Positions 1 through 6,619 of a DNA stretch of 20,640 bases are shown here, one piece after another. This DNA is from a virus, in IMG/VR virus record IMGVR_UViG_3300034198_008368, positions 1-20,640 of that record; one strand, written 5' to 3'. Position 1 is the first letter of the stretch. Each line of letters begins with the position of its first letter. The position numbers were made by a program, and so were the translations under genes. The notes under the pieces were generated by a model, which saw only the letters and a list, made by a program, of their open reading frames with translations, did not search any database and was not told the origin of the DNA.

Positions 1-501
1 AACCTGGCTCCATAGGTCTTGTAAACCTTGCGGCGACGGCGTCCCAGTCAATATCAACCTCCGCTTGAAAGACTTCAAGTGCTTCTTCAGCGCCTTGAAC
101 CTTTTCGTGCTCGGATCCTTGAACCGGCTGCTCTCGTCTATCACTAGATTGTCGAACTTTTTCCCCTGCTCTAACAGCCACACTAAATTCTCGAGATTGA
201 CTACATAGATGTTCGATGAACTTTCTAATGCTGTCTGCCTTTGCTTGGGTGTCCCCATTACTTTCGCTACCTTTAGATGACATAAATGCTCCCATTTTTT
301 AGTTTCTTGTTCCCATACCGATTCCGCTACCCGTTTTGGCGCCACAATAAGGGTTGTGCCTTCAAATTGTTCGGCAATAATTGTTAAAGTTGTTACACTC
401 TTGCCTAGTCCCATGTCCAAAAATAATGCTAAGTTAGGCGTTGTCTTGGCTTTATTTATTATATCAAGCTGGTATTTGTGTAATTGGTTACGTTTTAACA
501 T
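1..501 (-). CDS. SNF2-family DNA helicase/ATPase, N-terminal part (cut by window edge)
   Basis: This frame stays open from the ATG at 501 to the window edge, giving 167 residues and no stop. It shows the order of a superfamily 2 SNF2-type ATPase: a Q-like N-terminus (LHKYQLDII), Walker A DMGLGKSVTTL at about residues 29-39, motif Ia (LIVAPKRV), a DEAH-box variant VIDESSRF at about 118-125, and motif III LTGTPSPQGLQDLW near the end. Phage proteins of this family are usually 450-550 residues and are thought to act in DNA replication or recombination as dsDNA translocases. The DES in place of DEAH is common in phage members. The start overlaps the end of the HNH gene by 14 bases, and AAGAAAAT lies just upstream of the ATG. 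The family call is firm; the exact role is inferred. Confidence 0.9.
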   Translation of the reverse strand, partial: MLKRNQLHKYQLDIINKAKTTPNLALFLDMGLGKSVTTLTIIAEQFEGTTLIVAPKRVAESVWEQETKKWEHLCHLKVAKVMGTPKQRQTALESSSNIYVVNLENLVWLLEQGKKFDNLVIDESSRFKDPSTKRFKALKKHLKSFKRRLILTGTPSPQGLQDLWSQV

Positions 502-952
502 ATTTTCTTTTTTCATGTATCCAATCAGCGACAGCGTACAATTCTTTTTCTGTTGCATCTTGTTTAATTGAATTCGCCCACATAGAAATAAAAGCCACAT
601 TGCCTTTTATATAACCTAACTCTGGAATAATTCTATCTAATGATGGTCGTTCGTTACCCTGCCCCTTTTTATCTCTGCCCCAATCAAATGTTGTTTTAAA
701 AATGGGACATTCATTTGTAGAAATACTTTCTAAATATTTTAAATCTAAATTAAAGGGTAAATTTTTTTCTTTGGCTCTATGTTTGCTATCAGAAAGATAG
801 CTAGATAAATGCCCACGTTTAGTTTTACTATATTCTGTTTTGTATTTTGCCGAACAAGATTTACATTTACCCTGATATCCAGATTTGCTATTATTTTTTT
901 TAAAAAATTCAGACACAGGTTTTGTGGTATTGCAAACTTTGCATTGTTTCAT
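488..952 (-). CDS. HNH endonuclease, probable homing type
   Basis: A 154-residue protein with an N-terminal zinc-finger-like part (C4, C7, C30, C33) and a C-terminal HNH module with the phage signature PSLDRIIPELGYIKGN at about 103-118, followed by SMWANSIKQDAT at about 123-134. Proteins of this layout are freestanding nicking or cutting endonucleases that spread between phage genomes. The gene is clearly more AT-rich than the primase and VRR-NUC genes, which fits later insertion. It splits what looks like a replication operon (VRR-NUC, then SNF2 helicase). The start at 952 follows GGAGTATCACA. A promoter motif and a foldable leader lie upstream (981-1054). Target site and activity are unknown. 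Confidence 0.9.
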   Translation of the reverse strand: MKQCKVCNTTKPVSEFFKKNNSKSGYQGKCKSCSAKYKTEYSKTKRGHLSSYLSDSKHRAKEKNLPFNLDLKYLESISTNECPIFKTTFDWGRDKKGQGNERPSLDRIIPELGYIKGNVAFISMWANSIKQDATEKELYAVADWIHEKRKYVKT

Positions 953-980
953 TGTGATACTCCATTAAAGTAATTGATAG

Positions 981-1040
981 TAGAGGTGCTAGTTATGTTA
1001 ATGGCATAACGGGACTGGCCGGTCTTTTCGCTTACCTCTA
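981..1040 (-). other. Foldable leader upstream of the HNH gene
   Basis: Arms 981-987 (TAGAGGT) and 1034-1040 (ACCTCTA) are perfectly complementary. They enclose a perfect 6-bp hairpin (992-997 with 1005-1010, loop 998-1004) and a weak GAC/GTC hairpin (1013-1024). If the promoter motif at 1046-1054 starts RNA at about 1039, the outer stem would lie at the extreme 5' end of the HNH mRNA. I see no known ribozyme or riboswitch core in it. A structured leader is the simplest reading. Confidence 0.45.
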
Positions 1041-1045
1041 TATCT

Positions 1046-1074
1046 ATTAATGCAATGTTATTCATTAATTCGCC
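1046..1074 (-). promoter_or_regulatory. Phage promoter motif (GGCGAA ... TGCATTAAT) upstream of the HNH gene
   Basis: On the - strand, TGCATTAAT (1054-1046) has GGCGA (1074-1070) exactly 15 bases upstream of the TG. That is the same spacing as in the three late + strand promoters. The -35-like part overlaps the end of the VRR-NUC gene. Predicted start is near 1039, giving a leader of about 87 bases to the HNH ATG at 952. The assignment rests on motif recurrence, position and orientation, not on transcription data. Confidence 0.6.
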
Positions 1075-1330
1075 CTATAAAATCATTTACGTCTTCTTTG
1101 CTGCGAATGATTAACACCGGAAACCCGTGAGCCTCCAGTTCTTTAAATACCAGCTCCTGCCTAGAAGATATTTGTCCGGTTTGTGTTTTCAGTTCCACTA
1201 ACCACAGCCGGCCCCTGTATATAACTATCCGGTCTGGGACCCCCGTTATCGTTGAGATCCACTTGTAGCTTAGTCCGCCCAGTGCCTTTACCTTTTTGCT
1301 TAGGTGCTGCTCGATTTCCTTTTCCAGCAT
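1058..1330 (-). CDS. VRR-NUC domain nuclease
   Basis: A 90-residue single-domain VRR-NUC protein of the PD-(D/E)xK nuclease superfamily. Visible motifs: GVPDRIVIY at about 30-38 (catalytic D33), LVELKTQTG at about 44-52 (E46 and K48), then SSRQELVFKELEAHGF at 55-70, the typical Q-containing helix. The N-terminus MLEKEIEQHLSKKVKALGG matches the usual family start, so the start at 1330 is well supported. Standalone phage VRR-NUC proteins are thought to resolve branched DNA during replication or recombination, which fits the primase-helicase and SNF2 helicase neighbours. Its first 57 codons are also read in another frame as the tail of the preceding HExxH gene. Confidence 0.92.
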   Translation of the reverse strand: MLEKEIEQHLSKKVKALGGLSYKWISTITGVPDRIVIYRGRLWLVELKTQTGQISSRQELVFKELEAHGFPVLIIRSKEDVNDFIGRINE

Positions 1331-1721
1331 GCTTTTCTTTCTCTGTAATGACGGCCTGCGTTAGCTGCATGACAATGTGCTCCGTCAAGTAGGCGCGCGA
1401 CTCCTCGCCGATGTCCTCAACCTCTTCGCCGATATGCTCAAATATCCTGCAGACACAGTGCGTGGCCTCGTGCGCAATCACGCCGGCTAGATAGGCTGGG
1501 TTCTCGTCGCACTCTGCCAAGTCAAACACCAAGATGATGATGCCCTCACGACCGTCTGACAGGTAGTGTGTCTCCGCTATGCCGGCGTCCAGTGCGGTTG
1601 TCTTGGCCTTGATGTCGTGGTCTTGCAGTATCTTTTGAAACTCCAACTGATCAAAGCAAAGCTTAATCTGCACCTTGAAGTGGCCGGCGTCGACGTGGTA
1701 GTAGTTAAACTTTTTTGGCAT
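1161..1721 (-). CDS. HExxH metallopeptidase-like protein with out-of-frame tail
   Basis: A 186-residue protein. AGVIAHEATHCVCRIFEHIG at about 79-98 carries HEATH, a classical HExxH zinc motif. GEESRAYLTEHIV at about 105-117 could supply a third ligand (a glutamate), as in gluzincin-like proteins. This resembles conserved phage zinc-protease-like proteins of unknown substrate. GGAGTTAAAGA precedes the ATG. The recognisable domain ends near residue 129. The remaining 56 or so residues are Lys/Gly/Asn-rich, look unstructured, and are encoded across the first 170 bases of the VRR-NUC gene in a different frame. Either the tail is dispensable overprinted coding sequence or the gene has lost its original stop. 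Peptidase activity is inferred from the motif only. Confidence 0.75.
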   Translation of the reverse strand: MPKKFNYYHVDAGHFKVQIKLCFDQLEFQKILQDHDIKAKTTALDAGIAETHYLSDGREGIIILVFDLAECDENPAYLAGVIAHEATHCVCRIFEHIGEEVEDIGEESRAYLTEHIVMQLTQAVITEKEKHAGKGNRAAPKQKGKGTGRTKLQVDLNDNGGPRPDSYIQGPAVVSGTENTNRTNIF

Positions 1722-1929
1722 TCTTTAACTCCTTCTGTAGTTTCTTTACCATGGCGTCCAGTCGCTTGTTTTCCTTCTCCAAGTCGAGCACCAACTCGGT
1801 CAGTTCTTTAACAACCCCTTGGCACTCCTCAAAGCCAACAGCGAACATCTGCTCGTCGGTTCTTACCTGCATGTCGACCGTATGCTGTTTCTTCCATCTA
1901 CTGTATGCTTCCTGCGCTTCTTTATTCAT
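1705..1929 (-). CDS. Small coiled-coil protein, unknown function
   Basis: A 74-residue protein starting MNKEAQEAYSRWKKQ. Its second half (about 38-70) is a heptad-like stretch, ELTELVLDLEKENKRLDAMV, ending in lysines: a predicted short coiled coil. I chose the ATG at 1929 over a TTG one codon earlier because it forms a TGATG overlap with the primase stop and has GGAG about 8 bases upstream. It overlaps the next gene by 17 bases, so translation is probably coupled along the primase operon. Small coiled-coil proteins at this spot are common in phages, but I cannot name a function. Confidence 0.7.
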   Translation of the reverse strand: MNKEAQEAYSRWKKQHTVDMQVRTDEQMFAVGFEECQGVVKELTELVLDLEKENKRLDAMVKKLQKELKNAKKV

Positions 1930-4250
1930 CAAAATATCTCCGTGTCAAAACTGCTTCCAATTGTCTCAATGTACTTCTGTGCCTTGCTGTTCAAGCGCAC
2001 GCCCCTGTAAATGTGCTTCCTGTCGCCGGCCTCGCGTATCAGGTCGGTCGTAACCCTGTGCTCCTGCGTGGACGCCAAGAACCTACGCTTAAACGCCATC
2101 TCAGTCCCCACCGGCATCTTCTTCTTAATCGCCCAATGGTTGTAGCAGTTAAACACGTCGTCCTTGGTGACAAACGCCGCCGGATCAAACTCTAAGGCGT
2201 CCTCTGCGAACGTGCTCATCGGGTTGCCAATCTCTTGCATCAGGTCTAAGTACTCCTGCCCGCTCTTTGGCTGTAAGAAGTAGCCACCGCGCGCCAGTCG
2301 TCTTGAAAGCCCCTCCATCGCCCAGTTAAAGATGCCACTAAGCTCGGCCTCGAGCCTTGTTGACAGCGTAGAGTCTTCCTTGTTGTAGAAGTCGTTCACC
2401 ATCTTTAAGACAATCATACGACCGGTGAGCGCGTTGGAGTTCTCCGTCAGCTGTAATGCCTCGTTGGAGTAGATTACAATTCGCGTTGGCAGGTAACCGT
2501 TCCATGCTTCCTTGTTCTTTCGATTGACTGTAACAGTGTCGCCGCCACTAATTCTAAGGAGTTGAGAGACAACAGCACTACGGTTACGCTCAGGGGCACG
2601 GGCGTCGGTGAAAGAAGCGAGTAGCTTACCCAACCAAGGTTGAAGACCGAAAGTATCACAGAGTTCCTCCATTTGTGGCGCGACCGTGTTGTGCTGACCT
2701 AGCAGGCTCACGAGCACCTTGTTAATCGTTCCCTTGCCCGAACGACGTGGGCCAATCAGGTTAAAAAACTTCTGCTGGGTTGTGTCACCGCTCAGGATGT
2801 ACCCAAACATTTCCTGCAGGCAGTCGATCGACTCTTGGTCGTGGCCCCACAGGTCGTCTAAAAACTTCATCCACGACGGGCACAGCGCCCTTGGGTTGTA
2901 CTCAAACGGCAGGGCGTTCTGCGTAAAGAACCCCAACGAGTGCGGCAGTACCGCCGAGTCCTTCAGGTGAAACAGGCCATTCTTTAAACTGACCAGCTGC
3001 GACGCCTCGGGGCGGTTAACCTCGTAGCCCGACAACCAAATCGGCGGCTTTGTGTTCGGGTGGTTGGCCAAGTGCGTGATGGCCTTCACCGCGTCCATTG
3101 CGGCCGACACGCTAGACGGGGTTGGGTTGAACGGCATCAGCTCGCCCTTCTTGCCTGACTTCTTGCACTTGTCCAAGAAGGCGTACAGCTTCGATCGGAC
3201 CGTTGACTCCTCGATCAACTCATAGTGCGTCGACACGTACACAAAAAACTCGTCGGCGTAGTGCACGAGCCGGTAGCCCTCCTCGCACGAGAACATGTTG
3301 TCTAAGAAGTTCTTGGCGTGGTTCAGCGGGCTGGCGTTGTCCAGTATAACCTCGCCCCTAGCCATGGCCTCCTTGCGCGCCTCCTGATTAACCTTGAACA
3401 GCAACGAGCGTAGCGTTGAGCCCTGACCCCTAAACGTGGACCACTTCCCCTCGCAACTCATGGGGCCTGACTCCACGTAGTTCGCCACGTCACCGTTGCC
3501 AAAGCTCCAATTCTCCCATAACTCTAAGGCCTCAAGGTCGCCTGAGAACTGGTGGTGTAGCGCGAAGCCTACCTGCAACCAGTCCGTGTACCCACAGTTC
3601 GGGTCTAATTGGGCCAGTATTTCAGTCTCCACCCTGTGCAGGTCGTAGCCCTCCAGTGGTGGCACGTAGTCTGCAAACGCGTCGCCAGTCCGGTGGATGA
3701 TACGCTCCGGCACGAAGGACGTGATGTCCTGCTCGTCGGCCGGTATCTCGCCTGACAGGTGGTGGCCCGTCACCGTGAAGTAGCGCCCGCGGTTGTACAC
3801 CTCCAGTCCTAAGGCGTGGTCGACGTGCGCCGCGCCTAGGTTGGCCCGCGTAAATATCTTAACGCCAGTCCCCGACGGGCTAATCTCCATGTAGCCGACG
3901 ACCTTGTCGGCAATTTGTTGCAGTGCAGCATTTGTGAAACGCTCAGACTGGTGGTCAAAGCAGTCGTCCAAGTCCACACCGGCTAGGTTGTCGTCGTCCG
4001 TGAACACAAAGCCCACGCCGTCAAACTTGCCTGAGTTATACGCCTCTTGGACCGACAGAAAGTCCACCCACGTGCTCGGGTCGTTGGCCTTAGCCTGCTC
4101 GCCGGTGGGCCTGACTGGTATCTTGCTCCATCGCTTGTTGTCCGAGGCGCCAACCTCCATAAAACGCCACATCACCCAACGGGGTATCTTCTTGAGCTCG
4201 TAGGGTATGTTTTGAAACAGTACTGGTAGTGCTACTGGCCTATCTGACAT
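1929..4250 (-). CDS. Primase-helicase: AEP-type primase/polymerase fused to D5/P4-like SF3 helicase
   Basis: A 773-residue two-part replication protein. The N-terminal part looks like a primase-polymerase: PRWVMWRF at 23-30, GVGFVFTDDD at 78-87, the metal-binding GVDLDDC at 91-97, SPSGTGVKIF at 124-133 and GRYFTVTGHHL at 155-165. About 203-285 (YTDWLQVGFALHH and around) resembles a primase C-terminal linker domain. The C-terminal part is a superfamily 3 helicase as in phage P4 alpha and poxvirus D5: Walker A GPRRSGKGT at 500-508, Walker-B-like LASFTDAR at 544-551 and a sensor region RIVIYSNEAL at 590-599. It should make primers and unwind DNA at the fork. It starts 16 bases after a predicted transcription start, with AAAGGA as ribosome binding site. 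Confidence 0.93.
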   Translation of the reverse strand: MSDRPVALPVLFQNIPYELKKIPRWVMWRFMEVGASDNKRWSKIPVRPTGEQAKANDPSTWVDFLSVQEAYNSGKFDGVGFVFTDDDNLAGVDLDDCFDHQSERFTNAALQQIADKVVGYMEISPSGTGVKIFTRANLGAAHVDHALGLEVYNRGRYFTVTGHHLSGEIPADEQDITSFVPERIIHRTGDAFADYVPPLEGYDLHRVETEILAQLDPNCGYTDWLQVGFALHHQFSGDLEALELWENWSFGNGDVANYVESGPMSCEGKWSTFRGQGSTLRSLLFKVNQEARKEAMARGEVILDNASPLNHAKNFLDNMFSCEEGYRLVHYADEFFVYVSTHYELIEESTVRSKLYAFLDKCKKSGKKGELMPFNPTPSSVSAAMDAVKAITHLANHPNTKPPIWLSGYEVNRPEASQLVSLKNGLFHLKDSAVLPHSLGFFTQNALPFEYNPRALCPSWMKFLDDLWGHDQESIDCLQEMFGYILSGDTTQQKFFNLIGPRRSGKGTINKVLVSLLGQHNTVAPQMEELCDTFGLQPWLGKLLASFTDARAPERNRSAVVSQLLRISGGDTVTVNRKNKEAWNGYLPTRIVIYSNEALQLTENSNALTGRMIVLKMVNDFYNKEDSTLSTRLEAELSGIFNWAMEGLSRRLARGGYFLQPKSGQEYLDLMQEIGNPMSTFAEDALEFDPAAFVTKDDVFNCYNHWAIKKKMPVGTEMAFKRRFLASTQEHRVTTDLIREAGDRKHIYRGVRLNSKAQKYIETIGSSFDTEIF

Positions 4251-4272
4251 TCTTATCCTTTCAGTTGCCTAT

Positions 4273-4281
4273 ATTAATGCA
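4273..4281 (-). promoter_or_regulatory. Phage promoter -10 motif (TGCATTAAT) upstream of the primase-helicase
   Basis: TGCATTAAT reads leftwards in the short gap between the 4299-4634 gene and the primase. Predicted RNA start is near 4266, a 16-base leader containing AAAGGA. Unlike the other four copies it has no GGCGR 15 bases upstream (the minus-strand bases there are TAGTC), so it would be a -10-only version and perhaps weaker. Confidence 0.5.
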
Positions 4282-4298
4282 AAAAATGTGTGACGCGA

Positions 4299-4634
4299 CT
4301 AACATTTATGTTGATATTTGTCCAAAATGTTAGCCATGTCGCACACTTCTAACGACCCGCCCTGTTCTTTGAGTTGCTTCTCAAAGTCCAAGAAAACCTG
4401 CGCGGTGTAGGCGCTCATGCCCTGTGACTTTTTGTGGCACATGTACACGCTGCCTGACTGGTTATGAACCTCGTAGTAGGTGTCCTTCTCAACCACCTCG
4501 ACGATGCCCGAGCTCAGACGCCAGTTGTCCGATCCCAAGAAGCCACCGTACCAACTGCCCATCACCTTGTCGACGTCCAGTTCGTCTATTTTTAAGTTAA
4601 CAACCTGCCACCTATCTGGTATATATTCTGCCAT
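4299..4634 (-). CDS. Conserved phage protein of unknown function
   Basis: A 111-residue protein starting MAEYIPDRWQVVNL. The frame is open further upstream, but the start at 4634 is chosen because it has a near-perfect ribosome binding site (AGGAGGAATT). The upstream extension is Lys/Phe-rich, encoded by the AT-rich control region. A central stretch, SWYGGFLGSDNWRLSSGIV at about 27-45, looks familiar from other phage hypothetical proteins, but I cannot attach a function. It is the first gene after the iteron region at 4704-4835 and directly precedes the primase promoter, so it may be an early or replication-linked gene. Confidence 0.75.
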   Translation of the reverse strand: MAEYIPDRWQVVNLKIDELDVDKVMGSWYGGFLGSDNWRLSSGIVEVVEKDTYYEVHNQSGSVYMCHKKSQGMSAYTAQVFLDFEKQLKEQGGSLEVCDMANILDKYQHKC

Positions 4635-4703
4635 AATTCCTCCTATTTTAATTTTATCAACGACCTTCCAGTCACTCCAGTATTTTTTTATCATTTCAAT
4701 ATA

Positions 4704-4835
4704 ATACACAAAAACGTACAATTTTTTATTTTGTTCACGTAACGTGAACAACTTTTTTTTCCGTACAACACACAAAATCGTACAATTACTTGGAAACTCA
4801 AACTTTTTCTTACACTTACACACTTTTTCGTACAA
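4704..4835. repeat. Three 18-bp iterons in an AT-rich control region
   Basis: Near-identical 18-mers at 4704-4721, 4768-4785 and 4818-4835 read on the - strand as TTGTACGWWWWWGTGTRT, all in the same orientation. A fourth partial copy (CGTACAA) lies at 4762-4768, abutting the second. They fill the 243-base gap (4635-4877) upstream of the 4299-4634 gene. Iterons of this kind bind a replication initiator or a repressor. Near a primase gene either is plausible, and the sequence does not decide between them. Confidence 0.65.
4733..4749. promoter_or_regulatory. Perfect palindrome, probable operator
   Basis: GTTCACGTAACGTGAAC is a perfect 8-bp inverted repeat around one base. It lies between iterons 1 and 2, about 100 bases upstream of the ATG at 4634. 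Size and symmetry fit a dimeric helix-turn-helix repressor site. A GTTCAC half-site recurs near 4885. Confidence 0.5.
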
Positions 4836-4877
4836 ATCTACACTTTCCCTACCTTTTTTTAGGGTTTGTGTACACTT

Positions 4878-5153
4878 TTATGCACGTTCACTTACTTTCT
4901 TTAGTATTGCTCTTGCAAACTTATGTAAATCAGCATCTGCTTGATATGCTGCAAAACTTCCACCTTTTAGGTTTACATAAATACCTTCTTCAATAAGCAC
5001 TTCCATGATTTCCTCATCTGTTAGTTCACGCATTGGGTGGGTGTAAAGAGGAGTTTTAAAAGTATCTGTTTTATATGGAGAAATTTCAATCCAAAAAGCA
5101 TCCTCAAATTCAATTAATTCAAATGTATCTATCCACCCTATTGGCTTACTCAT
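4878..5153 (-). CDS. Conserved small phage protein (TPLYTHP motif), unknown function
   Basis: A 91-residue protein. MSKPIGWIDTFELIEF at the N-terminus, KTPLYTHPMRELTDEEIMEV at about 33-52 and a C-terminal FARAILKKV form a pattern I recognise from many small phage hypothetical proteins, with no assigned role. The start overlaps the stop of the upstream gene as ATGA, with GGGGGTGAAGGA before it, so translation is probably coupled. It is the last gene before the iteron control region. Function unknown. Confidence 0.75.
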   Translation of the reverse strand: MSKPIGWIDTFELIEFEDAFWIEISPYKTDTFKTPLYTHPMRELTDEEIMEVLIEEGIYVNLKGGSFAAYQADADLHKFARAILKKVSERA

Positions 5154-5545
5154 TCCTTCACCCCCGACAGTTCTTTCATACGCATTAACAACTTAGCCAA
5201 TGGTTCAATCATCATGGCACGAGTACAACTTACATGGATAGGGTTAAACACTCGACCACTATCCGATTCCTCTTCGTAGTTTAAGTAGTCCTCAAAGAAT
5301 GACTTGACTAGGGTTTGTAGTTCGTCATGTTGCTTTTTATACTCAATGCCTTTCCAGTAACCTGTTGCATATATAGCAGAGTCTCGGTCTTCAATCTCTT
5401 GACCAATATCAGATAGCCTTTGTAGTGCTAGTTCTTTCTTTACTTCATCCAACATATCTTCCGTAACCGTGCAAGTCCACACATGGTCGGTCTTGTAGAA
5501 CCGTAATACAAACTTACCAATGGCAAATTCTTTAAATGCAGTCAT
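5150..5545 (-). CDS. Hypothetical protein
   Basis: A 131-residue protein beginning MTAFKEFAIGKFVLRFYK, with no motif I recognise. The N-terminal third looks beta-rich (KFVLRFYKTDHVWTCTVT). The rest is mostly helical and acidic (FFEDYLNYEEESDSGRVF). ATGA overlaps at both ends place it inside a translationally coupled string of four genes (5966 down to 4878). GGGGATGAGAA before the ATG supports this start. Confidence 0.7.
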   Translation of the reverse strand: MTAFKEFAIGKFVLRFYKTDHVWTCTVTEDMLDEVKKELALQRLSDIGQEIEDRDSAIYATGYWKGIEYKKQHDELQTLVKSFFEDYLNYEEESDSGRVFNPIHVSCTRAMMIEPLAKLLMRMKELSGVKE

Positions 5546-5724
5546 TTCTCATCCCCCACAACAAAGTCCAAGTGTCCTTCAAACACAAACCCACAGCCAC
5601 GCAAGAAGTCTTCAAAGTTAGCCACAATTTCATCTAGCCTGACTGCCTTAAATTCCATACCCACGTTGACTTGGTTCTCTTCATAAACCGTGCCATCACC
5701 TTCTTTTGCAAATGTAAATATCAT
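5542..5724 (-). CDS. Conserved small phage protein (FLRGCGF motif), unknown function
   Basis: A 60-residue acidic protein. LDEIVANFEDFLRGCGFVFE at about 31-50, followed by GHLDFV, resembles a small family seen in many phage early regions (a beta N-terminus, then a helix ending in RGCGF), whose function is not known to me. AAAGGAAATGATAA precedes the ATG, and the start overlaps the upstream stop as ATGA. Confidence 0.75.
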   Translation of the reverse strand: MIFTFAKEGDGTVYEENQVNVGMEFKAVRLDEIVANFEDFLRGCGFVFEGHLDFVVGDEK

Positions 5725-5966
5725 TTATCATTTCCTTTTTTAAATTCAGTTCTATATGTTACTTCTGTCGCTGACTGCCTGTGTATCTGCATACCTAAAT
5801 GATTTGCTATTCTACGCACAACAGTTTCAAGTGGTGCCGCTGGTCTTTCGCCCATATAAAACCAATAATCATCTGTCTGATAATCTAAACGGTTTGCTAA
5901 AAAATCTATTCTCATTTTTAGTTCATGCAACTCTTCTCTACAATTACATCCAAATATTTTTTTCAT
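5721..5966 (-). CDS. Hypothetical protein
   Basis: An 81-residue protein starting MKKIFGCNCREELHELKMRI. The N-terminus holds a CNC pair and a short amphipathic helix (EELHELKMRIDFLANRL). The C-terminal half is basic (VVRRIANHLGMQIHRQSATE). No known domain recognised. It starts inside a repeated junction sequence, GCGAGGAAGAAATGA, which also occurs at the starts of the next two upstream genes. Confidence 0.65.
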   Translation of the reverse strand: MKKIFGCNCREELHELKMRIDFLANRLDYQTDDYWFYMGERPAAPLETVVRRIANHLGMQIHRQSATEVTYRTEFKKGNDK

Positions 5967-6112
5967 TTCTTCCTCGCTTTCTTTAATGATTTAATTTTTA
6001 CTTCCAACCTTTTAACAATTTTTCTATACCCTTCGCATTGAGCTTTTAGGTCATAGTTTTGGTCTAAAATTTTTTTGTTAACATTTATTAATGCTTGCTC
6101 TTTAGTTATCAT
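5963..6112 (-). CDS. Small basic coiled-coil protein, hypothetical
   Basis: A 49-residue protein, MITKEQALINVNKKIL at the start and LEVKIKSLKKARKK at the end. It is highly basic and probably one long helix. Support: the frame fills the gap exactly, ATGA overlaps at both ends, and GAGGAAGAA is a good ribosome binding site. Like its two upstream neighbours it ends in ARKK, because the last codons and the next ribosome binding site are the same repeated 15-mer. Confidence 0.7.
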   Translation of the reverse strand: MITKEQALINVNKKILDQNYDLKAQCEGYRKIVKRLEVKIKSLKKARKK

Positions 6113-6291
6113 TTCTTCCTCGCTTCCTTTTGTTCTGCTAAGTAATCAGCTTTCCATTTACGATAACCTTCTTGGCATTTTTCACAATCACATTGGAACG
6201 TAACCATATCAGGGTCAACAAGCATACCCTCGCCTTTAAGTGGTGCTAAACCAAATGGATTTTCTAAACTCATAAGTTCTTTTTGTTTCAT
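6109..6291 (-). CDS. Small Cys-containing phage protein, hypothetical
   Basis: A 60-residue protein starting MKQKELMSLENPFGLAPL. QCDCEKCQEGYRKWKADYL at about 33-51 has three cysteines (CDCEKC) that could hold a metal. The start at 6291 is preferred to one seven codons upstream because the shared ribosome binding site GCGAGGAAGAA lies directly before it and the start overlaps the upstream stop (ATGA). It ends in EARKK. Function unknown. Confidence 0.7.
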   Translation of the reverse strand: MKQKELMSLENPFGLAPLKGEGMLVDPDMVTFQCDCEKCQEGYRKWKADYLAEQKEARKK

Positions 6292-6461
6292 TTCTTCCTC
6301 GCTATTCTGCAATCTTGTTTTTCTTTCGGTGTGAAGTCAGGGCTAATCTCAGCCAACTCACAGTTCTTTAACTTCCATACGGTCTGCTTCTCGGGCAGTG
6401 CGGTGATGAACATCACAAAGCCACAGATAAATGCTGCCATAAAAATTGCGATCGTTTTCAA
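6288..6461 (-). CDS. Small exported or membrane-anchored protein with a TTG start
   Basis: A 57-residue protein. TTG is the likely start because GAGGAGG lies 7 bases upstream and TTGA overlaps the upstream stop. Residues about 4-21 (IAIFMAAFICGFVMFITALP) form a hydrophobic segment after one lysine, resembling a signal peptide or a single N-terminal membrane anchor. The remainder is hydrophilic with two cysteines (KNCELAE, KQDCRIARKK). It could be a membrane-modifying early phage protein. There is no recognisable family. Confidence 0.6.
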   Translation of the reverse strand: MKTIAIFMAAFICGFVMFITALPEKQTVWKLKNCELAEISPDFTPKEKQDCRIARKK

Positions 6462-6619
6462 AATGGTGCCTCCTCGAAGGTTGTCAAATCGACGACTTTA
6501 CGTTCCATCCTAACAAAACGCACCGTCCAGTCCGTATGGGTGTCCAGTATAGCACGCGCCTCTTCCTTACGTGCCACCCACCGCATGTAGTTGTTGTCCT
6601 CGTCGTATAGTTTATACAT
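6458..6619 (-). CDS. Hypothetical protein
   Basis: A 53-residue protein starting MYKLYDEDNNYMRWVARKEE. The ATG at 6619 is chosen over an earlier in-frame ATG because AAGGAACCCA lies just upstream. The protein alternates short strands with a helix (ARAILDTHTDWTVRFVR), compatible with a small alpha/beta fold. It overlaps the upstream gene by 8 bases and hands over to the next through a TTGA junction. Function unknown. Confidence 0.65.
   Translation of the reverse strand: MYKLYDEDNNYMRWVARKEEARAILDTHTDWTVRFVRMERKVVDLTTFEEAPF

Noticed and set aside
1705-2195. Several + strand open frames opposite the primase and peptidase genes
   Set aside because: They are antisense shadows of well-supported - strand genes with known domains and have no ribosome binding sites of their own.
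5113-5121. TGAATTAAT on the - strand (another near 11420-11428)
   Set aside because: Both lie inside coding sequence, have A at the third base and lack GGCGR upstream, so I do not count them as promoters of this class.
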